Shown here piece after piece: positions 34,786-45,589 of a DNA stretch of 64,000 nt; position 1 is the first letter of the stretch; the number at the start of each line of letters is the position of its first letter. The notes below the pieces were generated by a model, which was given only the letters and a program-made list of their open reading frames with translations, did not search any database and was not told the DNA's origin. This DNA is from Pinus tabuliformis (Eukaryota; Streptophyta; Pinopsida; Pinales; Pinaceae). The position numbers were made by a program, and so were the translations under genes. Location of the stretch: NCBI GenBank assembly GCA_031772625.1, contig CM062818.1:1682616167-1682680166 (forward strand), given 5' to 3'.

Positions 34786-35245
34786 CCTTGAAGCTGCTGC
34801 TGCTGAATTTTCACCAGACCAGAATTTATTTTCGCCATTTCTCCCAAACGGTAAACCAGATCGATCTGAAACTTGCTGAGCATGTTCCTATCATCATTTA
34901 GCACCTCCCATAGCAAAATCATGATCAGTGGATGCACGGATTTCAAGAAAAATGGAAAATGTCTGAAGATTTCAGAGATCGATTTCTCGGAAACCGTGCA
35001 TCAGAATCGGCTGAAACTACTTGGGTAGGTTACCATCACTCATATGCATATCCCCATGAAACAAGTTTTGAAACGGATGCACGGATATGGAGAAAATGCA
35101 AAAATGGCTGATGGCGATGGAGGCTAATTTCTTGGAAACCGTGCACCGGAATTGGCTGAAACTGCTCAGGCATGTTGCCATCACCCTTGTACAATTCCCC
35201 ATAAAACGGTTTTTCAAATGGATGCATGGTTTTCAAGTTATGGCA
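34786..35245. repeat. 145-bp tandem repeat, about three units
   Basis: Units are marked by GGATGCACGGATTTCAAG (34931), GGATGCACGGATATGGAG (35076) and GGATGCATGGTTTTCAAG (35220), each preceded by an AATTGGCTGAAACTGCT-like segment. The spacing is 144-145 bp. The array lies within the Gypsy-type interior. Confidence 0.75.
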
Positions 35246-35759
35246 AAAAAAAAAATTGTTCTAGGTATTTTTGCTTCAATGCATTTTGCATTTTTGTTGC
35301 ATGGTATGAAAAATGAATTTGGGCTGTGATGCAGGTATGGAGATGATGGAGGAAGAGTTGGAAGATTGCATGAGGACTTCTGAACCCTTGAGGAAGCTAC
35401 CATGTTCACCAAACCACTTTTTTCAATCCATTTTTAACTTCTTGCAGTTCCTACGGAACTTCCTGTAGAAAACACAGTTTTGAGGAAAGAAGCACAATGA
35501 CATGAAAAAAATGATGGAAAATGGGTGAGGGATGGAAACATGGATGCTTGCAGGCATAACCAATAGATTCCAAGCTTTAGATTCCCTTCCAAAATCGAAT
35601 CTGGCTCACTTGAAGGTTCTACAGGATGTTTCCTGTAGAAATACAAAAATTCTTGTAGAAGGCACAAAACTCCCTTGGACTTGTTTGTGAGTGATCCTCC
35701 TGCCCTGCAATGTCCTTGCTGCAACCTGAAATTAGCCAATGGAAATTAGTTTTATTTTT

Positions 35760-36060
35760 CTTTTTCTTTTTCTCTTTTTTTTTTTTTTGAAAAATAAGTA
35801 GGGCACCTCATGGAGGTTTTCACCCTAATTGCCTGCCTTGGGCGCCTCCAAGGGAGGTTTTCACCCAAGGATCTTATTCCCTTTTATTTTCTCTTCTTTC
35901 CAACCCATTGACCGCCTCATGGAGGTTTTCAATCAATGAGCCAATCTAAGGCGCCTCTGAGGAGGTTTTCACCTTAGATTTTTATTTTCTTCTTATTTTC
36001 ATTTTTTCTCTTTTTTTTTTCTTTTTTTTTTCTTCTACCCTACCCTACTTGAAAAACAAA
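35760..36060. repeat. Pyrimidine-rich tract with GGAGGTTTTCACC repeats
   Basis: Long C/T runs alternate with four or five copies of GGAGGTTTTCACC-like words, each preceded by CGCCTC or CCTCATG. It lies in the Gypsy-type interior just downstream of the proline-rich frame. There is no coding potential. Confidence 0.65.
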
Positions 36061-36067
36061 ATCATTT

Positions 36068-36946
36068 TCAAGTATAAGAATACTTCCAATGGAGCCATGT
36101 GCACATCGAGATTAGAGAAAAAATGATGTGAAGGCTCGAAATGCATGCTTGGACAACTATCCGGACTTTAGAGACCAAATGATCTGACTTTGAAGGGATC
36201 AAACATAGCTGAGGAAGAGAGTACCGCTGCAACTTAGTCACCTTCTGAAACCATATCTCAATATAGCTTTGATATCCTTGGTCCTTTTGCTGATCTGGAT
36301 CATTCTTCATGTCACCTTCTATCATGACCTTCTCATCTTCCTCTTTTTGCTGATCTTTCTCTTGAGTACATGGAGGATTTGATGGTAACCATGAAGGAAC
36401 TCTCTCGATCTCTGATTCTGATCTCTTCTCTTCATCAAGTGCAGCCCATGGTTCTTTGATCTCCTCTTTGGAATCTTCTTTTTCCTTTGGTCCTTCAATG
36501 TTGTCAATATAATCTCTGTTTTGCAACACTCTTCCTGAGCTTTGGTGAACATCATTGAGCTCAAAAGGAGTCATTTGCACATGTTGTGCCTCAGCTTTGC
36601 AATTGGGTTGAGCTACTCCATTGTATGGCTTTGGAAATGGTACGGGTAGTTGAGTGGAGGTGTGAAATTGAGATGGAGATGGATGGCATTGTGGTTGGGT
36701 AGGCATTTGGGGTTGCCTTGGTGGAGGAGGAGTCGATGGTTGTGGATGAGCAGGTGGTGGAGGAAAATGAGCGGGATGAGAGTTGTACTGGGGCCTCCAC
36801 TCCTGATAAGGTGCATTCCACTGAGGCTGTGGTTGAGCATAAGAGTGAAATGAATGAGCAACTGGTTGGGCATAATATGGATCTGTGAAGGAACGAGGAG
36901 GAGGTGTGAACCAGGAAGGATGAGCAAGGGGACCCCAAGAAGGCAT
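36068..36946 (-). other. Proline-rich frame of Gypsy-type element (fossil)
   Basis: A 292-codon frame starting with Pro/Gln/His/Tyr-rich low-complexity sequence (HFPPPPAHPQPSTPPPPRQP), then acidic Glu/Lys-rich sequence. It lies just after the zinc-knuckle frame on the same strand and is probably the C-terminal extension of the gag-like polyprotein. No enzyme domain. Confidence 0.5.
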
Positions 36947-36988
36947 GAAAGTGGCTTGGTAGGGGTCATAATAGGTCTCAAGTGTCCC

Positions 36989-37378
36989 TTACAGTTCCTG
37001 CTGGTAAGATTTAGGTCCAGGCGGCTTCCTTTGGTTCATATGATAGAGTGGTTCAGTGGCTCCTTTAACTCTTTGATATGCAACTTTAAGTCCAGGCAAG
37101 GAAGGGCACTGATTCGTAGGATGGTATTCTTCACAGACAAAACAAACTTCTAGGGAGTGCATTGGACATTCGTTCCTAGGATGCTTTCTAGTGCACCTAG
37201 GACAAAAGATGACCAAATCCCTCTTGGCTTCCTCTTGCTTCTTTTGGATCCACAGGGTATCCAATTGCATGGCAAGAAACTGCCTCATATCACTCTTGAA
37301 ATCTTCTATCTGATCTTCAAATTCGTCTTTGGACAAGGGACTGCTCCCAACATTTCTGCTTGTAGCCATTTGCTCCAA
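36989..37378 (-). other. Gag-like nucleocapsid with two zinc knuckles (fossil)
   Basis: A 129-codon frame with two knuckle-like motifs, CPRCTRKHPRNEC and CFVCEEYHPTNQC (each C-x2-C-x3-H-x4-C), followed by CPSLPGLK. This arrangement is known from gag proteins of plant Gypsy elements. It is preceded by a helical, acidic segment (EDQIEDFKSDMRQFLAMQ). The region is broken. Confidence 0.6.
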
Positions 37379-37918
37379 AGGAATGGTTTCTTCTTCTTCT
37401 CCCCTTGAGGTTCTTCAAATATGTCTTGCTGTCCACCTAAGGGTTCTTTAATCACAGCCATCGAAGAAGAGAGAGAAGGTTGGCTGTGTGAAGCAGTGGG
37501 GGCGTTGTGCAATCATTTTTCTAACTTATCTCTACTCCTACAAGGCATGAAATGGAAAGACTTTTGATTGCTTTTGTTTTTTTTTTTCTCTGGTACCTGC
37601 AAAACTAAAATAGATTGAACTACAACTAACTATCTTGCTGAAATGAAAATGCGGAATTGAAATGAAAGCAGGAGGGGACTAATCTATTTTGCTCAAATGA
37701 AATTGCCGGAATGAAATGCTAGGCTACGCTTGCGAAATTGAAATGCTAATCTACGCTTGCAGAAATGAAATTACGGAATTGAAATGCTAATCTATGAAAG
37801 CAGGAAAGGCTAATATACTTTTGCATAAATGAAATTGCATAATGGAAATGAAATAAACTACTTAGCAGAAGATTGTACTGGAAAATAGAAGAAAAGCAAC
37901 AATCACCAATACTCTGAC

Positions 37919-37939
37919 GCTTCCCCGGCAACGGTGCCA
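37919..37939 (-). promoter_or_regulatory. Gypsy primer binding site, tRNA-Asp type
   Basis: On the minus strand TGGCACCGTTGCCGGGGA begins six bases after the 5' LTR. It matches, with one change, the tRNA-Asp-complementary site used by Tat/Athila Gypsy elements. Confidence 0.85.
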
Positions 37940-37945
37940 AAAAGA

Positions 37946-40103
37946 TGGTGGGCCCCAGTATTGTAGCAATAATGCTACAACTCCTGGAACTTCCTTCTTT
38001 AATTTTATCAACCCGGTAGTTCGTAACAAACTTGGAAGCGACGGTGTTGTATGCACAAGTACTAGCTCTTGCCGCAGCTGTCACTTGGTCAGCTGTCACA
38101 AGTCCGCTAGGGGCTTAAGCCAACTTCTATGAGCTCTTAGAAGAAGCTTTTTAACTGATGGACAAAAGCTAACTCAAAGGAAGCTAATCTACCTGCTGAA
38201 AGAAACTGAAAGCCAACAAGAAATACAAACCCTAGCAAACCCTAATTCTACCAGCTAGTCCTACTGATACAAGGATGGGAATGCAAACTACTGAAAGAGA
38301 TGCCATTATTTCTATGAAGGTAAAATACGTGTGTCTAGACTACCTCTATCTGAAGAAAACATCTTTTTGTATTTTTGTTTAAGTTGTTGGAATTATCATG
38401 CATGTGCTTCTAACTATTTTTTACTGTGCAGAGGTGGATCAAGGAGGAGAAATGCTTGGGAAAGGTTGGGAAGGTTCAAAGAGGGTCTAAGGGGTCCCTA
38501 ACATCCTTCCAGAGAGTTTCACAAAGTTTGGCTGCCAAGAAACCGCGTTTATGAGCTTCTACAGGAAGTTTGCAGGGGTTCTATAGGATGTTCTAGGACT
38601 TCTACAGGATGTTCTGTGATTTTTCTACAGGATGTTCAAACATGGGTTTTGAAGCATGGATGGAGGGAAAAAGGTGGAAGAATGAGTATGGAGGTGAAAT
38701 AGGGGTGTAGGGGAGTTCAAGACTTGGAGGATGGAGTTGAGGAGTGGCGTAGATGGTGAGATTTGTTCAAGGAGGGATGAAACGATGTTGCACAAGAAGA
38801 TGAGAATCATGGCAAAGTAAGCGAATGAGGTAAATGTAAGGTAAGGGTTTTGAGCGAAGGATGAAACAGGTAGGTTGGATGGAGTATGTGCAAGTAAGGA
38901 AGGGTAATAGGTACTCTGCAAGTGGTTTTTCAAACTGAACAAACAAAGACATGCAAGAAAACAAAGATCTAGTTATGCTACCCTAATATGATCTAGCTAA
39001 CAAGAACAAGAATGGACAGCAACTTTATTTGCAAGGAAACCATGTATATTAACTATGAAATGAAGCATTCAAAGATCCGAACATGTAACCAACTTCTGCA
39101 AATGAAAACCAAACACTAATGATTGCATGGCAAAGCAAAGTCAGTGTTTTTGTGGGCAGCAAAGTCATCCTAGTCACAGCTCCTGATCCTACTGAGGGAG
39201 AGGTGAAACCACAGATGTTTGTTTGCCCTTTTCTTGAAGCTTTTTCTGTTAACAACCTATCAACTAAATCTGAGCATGAAAAGCTATTTTACTCATAAAA
39301 AATAAACAAACTAAATAACAAAACAAAATAGCAGATTTTATTCTAAGAATGCAACAAAGACACATAAAGGTAAACAAAGGAGGTACTGGGCGCTTGAGGT
39401 GGGCCCAACCCCAAGAGCTACAACCTCCTAAGAGAGATTTAGAGCTGGTGCAAAGTTGGATTCATCTTTATTGATCAAGAAATGAATAGTTACATCAAAA
39501 CTGTCCACAAGGAGAACTTGAAAATGAGCTGACAGCAAAACTAATCTATTGCCTAAAAATCGAACTACAAAATGACTACAACAAGACTATGAAATGACTA
39601 ACTACCAACTACAAAATGACTATCCACTAGCTAACCCAAAATGAGGCCCTAAGCCTTCTTATTTATACAAATTGAGGACCCCAACAGTCCTCCTAAATTT
39701 TAGGGACTCGGCTGCCCAAAACTTGTAGTTAACAGCAGTCCTACTTGACTTGCTTGGCTGCCCTTGTGCTAATTGATTTGGTGGCCTTTGAACTCCGAGC
39801 TGATGGTGGAGAATTCGAGGTAAGGGCCCATAAATGAAGGGGACACCTTCCTACAAATCCTCTCCCTTGTTCTCCCACGAATTTGGTTGCCAAGTGCTCA
39901 TTAAGACCTTCAATTTTGTCTCCAAATTGACCAAAAAGGCTACACAAAGCACCCATTAGACTTGTTGGCATAATGACTAACCAAATTCACTCTATTAGCA
40001 TAAATATAATAAAAAACATGCAATAAACTAATGAGAATGGTGGATTAAGTCAAATTAGGAGGTTGAATGAGCCCAAATAATTATCTATTTTTGGGGCTCA
40101 TCA
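37946..40103 (-). repeat. Gypsy-type 5' LTR
   Basis: A 2158-bp LTR collinear with 30004-32161. I counted roughly 43 differences by eye, about 2%. Confidence 0.93.
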
Positions 40104-40108
40104 TGGAC

Positions 40109-41083
40109 AATTTCTAAGGGTGCTTTTGCCCTGATGCTTTTCCCTGATGGAAAACTTTCTCTGTGTTGTTTCCCCAAGATACAACCTTCACAAAGGCTGT
40201 CCGGTTTCTCTATCAATGGTAATCCTCTTACCATTCCTTTTCTACTCAACAAGTTAAGACCTCCAAAGTTGAGATGTCCAAATCTCAAGTGCCACAACCA
40301 ATTTTCATCCTTTGGTACGCTTTGGAAAGTCTCTTGGGTAATTGTTGCAATTACTTCTTTGTTTTTCAAATCTACCTTTATTCTGAGAGGGAACATCCTG
40401 TTCCTCGCCATCTTCACTTCAGCAATGCATCGTTTGCTGGGTGCTCTATCCATGATGGTGCATACATAATTCACAAAGAAAACATTGTAACCCTTTTGAA
40501 CAAGCTGTCCAATACTTAAGAGGTTACACTTCATTCGAGGAACATAATAGACATCTGCTATGGTTTTCTTTTCACCTTTCTTTGTAAATATTTTTACTTC
40601 TCCTTTTCCCATAACAAAAATTTTACTATCAGCCCCAAGTGTGACTTGTGACTTCACACTCTGATCTAGAGTAGAAAATAGGGCTATGTTTCCTGTCATA
40701 TGGTTGCTGCAACCGGAGTCTAGAAACCATATATCATCACTGTTTGTTTCAACCATGTTACAAGCTAAAAGCACATTATCTTGGCTGATATTTTCTCTAG
40801 TGATATTTGCACTAGATCTATTATTCATATCATGCTGCTTCTTCCTACATTCATTGGCATAATGCCCATATTTTTTACAGTAATAACATTGGACATTGGA
40901 TTTTTCATACCTTTGTCCTTGAGCATGATGTTGTCCACTTTGTTGACTGCTGCCTTGGTTCTGATTTGGATTGCTGCCTCTTCCTTGAGCATTTGCTGGA
41001 CTGTTTTTTCCACCTCTGTTTTGGCTTCTACCTCTTCCTCTCTTGTTTCCTCTGTCTTGACCTCTTCCTCTTCCAAAGGACAT
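40109..41083 (-). other. Copia nucleocapsid, protease, pre-integrase (fossil)
   Basis: A 332-codon frame that runs into the Gypsy LTR: Arg/Gly-rich start, CCHC knuckle CYYCKKYGHYANEC, protease context DIWFLDSGCSNHMTGN, then the GAG-pre-integrase zinc region (WHLRFGHLN ... CEGCILGKQHRESFP). The order is that of a Ty1/Copia polyprotein. Confidence 0.92.
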
Positions 41084-41761
41084 CTAGGTCTTGAAGGCAT
41101 GCTCTAGAGACGAGTTTTCATTTCTACTCAATCTATGCTCATGTGTTATCAGTGATGCATGTAGTTCGTTAACTGAAAAGTTTGTGAGATCTTTTGTCTC
41201 TTCTATGGTGGTGACAATCACATCAAACTTTGAGGGTAGGACTCTCAATAGTTTCTCCACAATCCTCCTTTCTTCAAGAATCTCTCCATGAGACCTTATC
41301 TGTGTGACCAGACCAATCACATGTGTGAAGAATGAGTCAATATTGTCTGACTCCTTCATGCACAGATTCTCAAAATCTCTCCTCAGCAACTGTATTTTTG
41401 TTGTCTTCACTTTCTCCATGCCTTGATAGGCTGTCTTGAGGGTTTGCCATGCTTCTTTGGATGTCTTGGCTGCTTCTATCCTTGGAAACACACTCTCATG
41501 CACTGCTTGATACAAAAATAAGAGGGCTTTAGAATCCTTCTTCTTATTGCTCTTCAAAAGATCTTTCTCTGCCTGAGTTAATCTATTAAACTCATCTTCA
41601 TCTCCTGGTTCTTCAAACCCATATTCAACAAGTTCCCATAAATCTTGTGAGGCAAACAGGGCTCTCATGGTTATTTCCCAATAGTCATAGTTTTTCCCAT
41701 TAAACTGTGGGTGCTGAGTATTAAAAATACCCATGCTAGTGTTGGTGTTGGAGCCAGCCAT
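41084..41761 (-). other. Copia gag, UBN2-type (fossil)
   Basis: Starts at the ATG of MAGSNTNTSMG. The FNGKNYDYWEITMRALF N-terminal motif and the ERRIVEKLLRVLPSKFD motif identify the Copia gag family. It lies about 200 bp downstream of the primer site. The next frame (nucleocapsid, protease) follows directly. Confidence 0.9.
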
Positions 41762-41957
41762 TCCTTGCACTCTCAGCCATGTTTCAAATATTTGACTATG
41801 TATTTAAAAATCACTGAGTGTCTTCAATAGCAACACAAAAAAAAGTTTGAGAAATACCTGGGTCCTTTCTTGACCGAGTCTTCACTCTGCTGGAGAAGCT
41901 GCTACAGCAAAAGAACCTTCCTTCAGCTTCTTTGACACCTTCAAAGAGCCTGGACAA

Positions 41958-41969
41958 GCTCTGATACCA
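41958..41969 (-). promoter_or_regulatory. Copia primer binding site, tRNA-iMet
   Basis: TGGTATCAGAGC on the minus strand directly follows the 5' LTR and matches plant initiator tRNA-Met. Confidence 0.93.
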
Positions 41970-42880
41970 TGATGGAAATTTCCGGTAATTTCAAACAAAA
42001 GACTAAACAGAGAAAATGCTCTGTTTTCACAGGATCTTTACACAGGGAAGCAAAAAAAATTTCTCCAGAGAACAGAGTTTCAGCAACACACATAAAAACT
42101 TTCTATTCATTAATAAACTGCCTGTTACATATTTCTTCCTCTCTCTCAGAGGGATTCACCAAGACTGCTTCAGATGCAGTAAAAAAAATTTACTCTGTTT
42201 TAGCTCCAAAAATTTATTTTTACACTATTGTGTGTAAAAATAAAACTTACATTTACTGCTGTAAAAAAAAACTCTTACATTCACTCCCGTTGTTGGAGAT
42301 TGCATTTCAACAACAAAAATTACATTCATTCGTTGCTGCAAATTTCCCTTTCGTTTTCACTCACACGCTGCCCCTGTTCTTCTATATTCGCACTGTTGTG
42401 CGTTTTTCATTCTATTACAAAAAAAAAAATCAACGAACAGCAAAACAAAAAACATATGTCTATGCATATTGCTTGTGCTGTAAAATAAAAGTTACATCCG
42501 TGAATAATAAAAAAACAATAAAAATTAAAACCTTTACCAATATAACCACCAACCACAGTAAATTCATTTATTAATTCACTGATAAACGATGGTTGCCAAT
42601 TTCACTTCACGTCAACTAATTAAATGCTCCAAGGTGCAAGTCTGATCATCAACCGTTGATGTCAATCGAACGACTAACATAATTTCCCCGGAGGTCCCAT
42701 TTGCACAAACTTTACCTGCGGGGGATTGGTGGTTTTGAAAAAGTACTGTGGACACGCGTCGATCAACTAATGTGATCGGAACCCCCTCGGAAAATACCAC
42801 TCAGCGTGAAAGGTGGTGCGGGGAAAATACCGGCGGTTTTGTGGAATTAAATGCGCGCGGGTGAAATTACAATTTCAACA
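41970..42880 (-). repeat. Copia 5' LTR
   Basis: A 911-bp LTR collinear with 26525-27435, about 32 differences by eye including small indels. Flanked on its outer side by GTAAA. Confidence 0.95.
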
Positions 42881-44815
42881 GTAAAGGCGTAATCTCGGTC
42901 TCCAACCAAGTCTCATCCATCTTAATCTCTATGTGGAGTCCATCCAGATATTCCATGATGCCTTTTTTAGAGAGGCAGTCCGCTTCTACATTGAAGTCCT
43001 TGTTGTATGGTGGAGTATTGGAGAGGGTTCCAGAGAGTAGAGATCTGTTGTAGCCAACACTGAAGAGAGGATTTGTTGATGTTGGCATTCCCACAGACAT
43101 AATCAATGATGACCTTTGAGTCCCCATAAATGTGGATAGTAGGAATATTCAAATAATGTATGAACTAGAGGAGTCCCCATAATACCATGGCCTCAGCCTT
43201 CGTGTTGGAGCCCTTTCCTGCCCCCTAGTGTACCAGATCTGTTAACTCTGGCAAATATCAGATAATGAATCCGCATCCACAACTGCTACACTGTGATGCT
43301 CCGTAAAAAAAGCTCGTAGGGAAGGAGATCTGTGGCCAGATTTGGGGTTTTTGCGCAGTTTATTGGATGTACCAGCATGTATTTCAGCCGAGATTGTGCT
43401 TTGAATTTTTTCCATCACCACTGCTCAGCTTTCACGGTACTCATTGAAAATAATATTGTTCCTCCACCTCCAGATCTCCCAAAGAACAATGGGTGGAATG
43501 AAGCCCCTAGTGCCATGCTATGAACTCCACCATTCAAGACACTCTGGAATATCAGACAACAGTGGGAGCTGTAACCCAAATGAGACATCCAAGGTATTCC
43601 AAATTTTTGTAACCTTGGGGTAGCTTATGAACAAATGCAAATTGTCCACTTCCGCTTTTCTACATAAAACGCAAAACCCAGGTCCAGACCAGCACCTTTT
43701 TTGTAGATTTTCCCAAGTCAAGTTTTTGTTCCTCCAAACTAACCAGAGAAAAAGAGATTTTTTGGTAGGAGTATGGGAGCTCCAGAATGTAGAAAACCAA
43801 CATACGTCAGCCTGGTTGGTTTCTAAACAGCATAGTCGATTGTATGTATCCGCCACCATTATATTGTCAACCTTCATCTTGCCGTGCCATATGATCGAGT
43901 CTCTATGGATGCTATACCGTTGGAGTTGCAGACAAATCGAATTCCAATCCACAGTTTCCTATCCCTGCAGACCCAGTGCTGCAGAGGGCTTCCAGATGGG
44001 GCAATTATGTTGCCAAGTCGAGATGACTTGATTCCATAAGTAAATGCCCACTACATTTAGACCGAAAACGAGAGGGTCCGAGAGAGCATCGATATCCTCT
44101 AGTCCCCAGATATAGTCCCGTCCAAGAGCGATGTCATGACCCATGCCTTGTCTCCATGAAAGCATAGGGAAAAATAGGTGATATATCTTCATAAAACTGC
44201 ACCACACCGCCGAACCGGAGTTGCAGCCGATTTGCCCCCTGCACAACCAAACCTAAAAATCTACGTCTTTCAGATATTTATGTTTGATAATTTGACTCCA
44301 AATGCCATCACCAAAGATCCCGCGCCATAATGATTTGAGCAAGAGAGCATGTCCAAATATTTTTTAATGCAAAATACCCCAACCGCCTTGCCGCTTCGGC
44401 ATGGAGATATGGTCAAGTTTAGTGAGGTGGAATTTTTGTTGTTGCTGCATACCAGACCAGATAAAGTGAGCAATAATCCTGTTCATTTTCTTGATGATGG
44501 ATATTGGTAGATGGAATAAATGTGCCTAGTACACACCCATCTAGGTAATCATAGCCTGAGTGAGGATGATATTGGTAGATGGAATAAATGTTCCCAGTAC
44601 ACACCCATCTGGGTAATCACGGCCTGAGTGAGGATGAATCAGCCGCCCATTGAAAGGCAACGAAATTCCCAACCCTATATTTTCCTATAAAATCTGTCAA
44701 TAAGCCACTACCAGTCTAGGACCCTCTAATTACAAGGCTTAATGTGGAAACCAAGATATTTAATCCCACCAGACATGTTCTCAAAAGCAATCCCAAATAG
44801 ATTTAAGCTCGCTCA
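42881..44815 (-). mobile_element. LINE ORF2 C-terminal part, minus strand
   Basis: A 5'-truncated plant L1-type LINE. In order on the minus strand: the end of the reverse transcriptase region (about 44270-44420, KRQGGWGILH-like), a linker (44246-43959), the zinc-binding zf-RVT domain (43952-43518: FLWLVWRNKNLTWENLQKRC then FCVLCRKAEVDNLHLF) and an RNase H-like domain (about 43200-42881: IYGDSKVIIDYVCGN, FNVEADCLSKKG). It carries stops and frame changes throughout. Translation across the Copia insertion site gives EITPLPG and then a stop, so the ORF ended right at the insertion. The 3' tail is at 26190-26524. Confidence 0.87.
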
Positions 44816-44910
44816 GCTATCACAAAGTTAGCCTTATCATACATTTAAGCTCGCTCAGCTATCAAGAATTAGAAAATATATCAAATTACAAATATCTGGA
44901 CATGAAAATA

Positions 44911-45210
44911 CCTCGAAACCAGATCAGCTTGGCTGAGTGCAAAAGGCCTGGTAATATTTCTCTTTGTAACTCTGGTGTTTGAACCAAAACCATTGCTTAT
45001 GGGAAATAATTCCATCATTTTCGCGTGACTGGATGCCTTAGAGAGTCCAGTAAAGCCCTTGGCCTCGTGATTAACATGAGCCAAATCACCTTGCTTCTCC
45101 TCTGAAAGTCCGATTGACGAAAGCACCTTTTGCATCATCTGTTGTTTTATCCGTGACAGATCTTGCACTATTGCATTCATCAAAATACATACAAAATCAG
45201 CGAAAACATT
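44911..45210 (-). pseudogene. Unidentified host gene B, first internal exon
   Basis: About 300 nt, open throughout, with text NVFADFVCILMN, VQDLSRIKQQMMQKVLSSIG, GDLAHVNHEAKGF and MMELFPISNGFGSNTRV, closing with a CGAG|GTATTTTC donor. It matches gene C's exon at 48266-48564 at roughly three-quarters of residues with the frame kept, which hints at past coding constraint. The acceptor used in gene C (TTTTAGCAG) reads TTTTAGCAA here. The next exon is at 25778-25959, beyond the LINE-Copia-Gypsy nest. A 40-bp tandem duplication containing TTTAAGCTCGCTCAGCTATC lies at 44804-44866. Family not recognised. Confidence 0.45.
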
Positions 45211-45589
45211 TTGCTAAAACAAGAACAGAAGACAAATTTAAGGAAAGACTGCATATTGCACCAGTCGATTCGAAAATAAAGTTGCGAGACAAATTCAAGG
45301 CGTTTGGAAAAGAAAGCATACATCTCGGCTTGGCTTGTTGTTTTCCAGGTCCGAATTCCAAACTAGTACTGTAATTTACGCCTGGTCCGTTTGATTCAGA
45401 GTCTTTCTAAACGCGTACAAACTCGAAAGCTACAGATGCACTTGGAGACATAGCGGGCAAACTGAATTGTTCCTATAAATCACCAAAATTTCCGCTGCAA
45501 CCTACCTTTTCTCAAAGCTCTGATACTCCTGGAATTAATCAAAGAGTCGAATACATGTAGATTATTTTATTTTCTGCATCTAAGTAAAC

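Larger units (their letters stand above)
30004..40103 (-). mobile_element. Ty3/Gypsy-type LTR element with captured host gene
   Basis: Two 2158-bp LTRs bound a 10,100-bp element. TGGAC is duplicated on both sides (29999-30003 and 40104-40108), inside the Copia integrase. The primer site matches tRNA-Asp, as in the Tat/Athila group of plant Gypsy elements. The 5.8-kb interior holds a gag-like nucleocapsid with two zinc knuckles, a proline-rich frame, tandem repeats, a basic frame and a TM9SF fragment. No reverse transcriptase, RNase H or integrase was found, so it resembles a large non-autonomous derivative moved by a relative's proteins. The LTRs differ by about 2% by eye: the youngest of the LTR elements here, though still a broken fossil. 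Confidence 0.9.
26525..42880 (-). mobile_element. Ty1/Copia LTR retrotransposon, with nested Gypsy
   Basis: A full-length Copia element on the minus strand: two 911-bp LTRs, a 5-bp target duplication GTAAA (26520-26524 and 42881-42885), a tRNA-iMet primer site, gag, protease, integrase, reverse transcriptase and RNase H in Copia order, and a polypurine tract. It lies inside a LINE and is itself split within integrase by a 10.1-kb Gypsy-type element. Without the guest it would be about 6.25 kb. Its LTRs differ by roughly 3-3.5% by eye, so it is moderately old. It is a broken fossil: besides the nested insertion it carries a handful of further breaks. Confidence 0.95.

Noticed and set aside
30004-40103. 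Long direct repeats at 30.0-32.2 and 37.9-40.1 kb, first taken for a segmental duplication
   Set aside because: Both are 2158 bp, begin TG and end CA, are flanked by TGGAC on both sides and have a tRNA-Asp primer site and polypurine tract next to them. They are the LTRs of one element.
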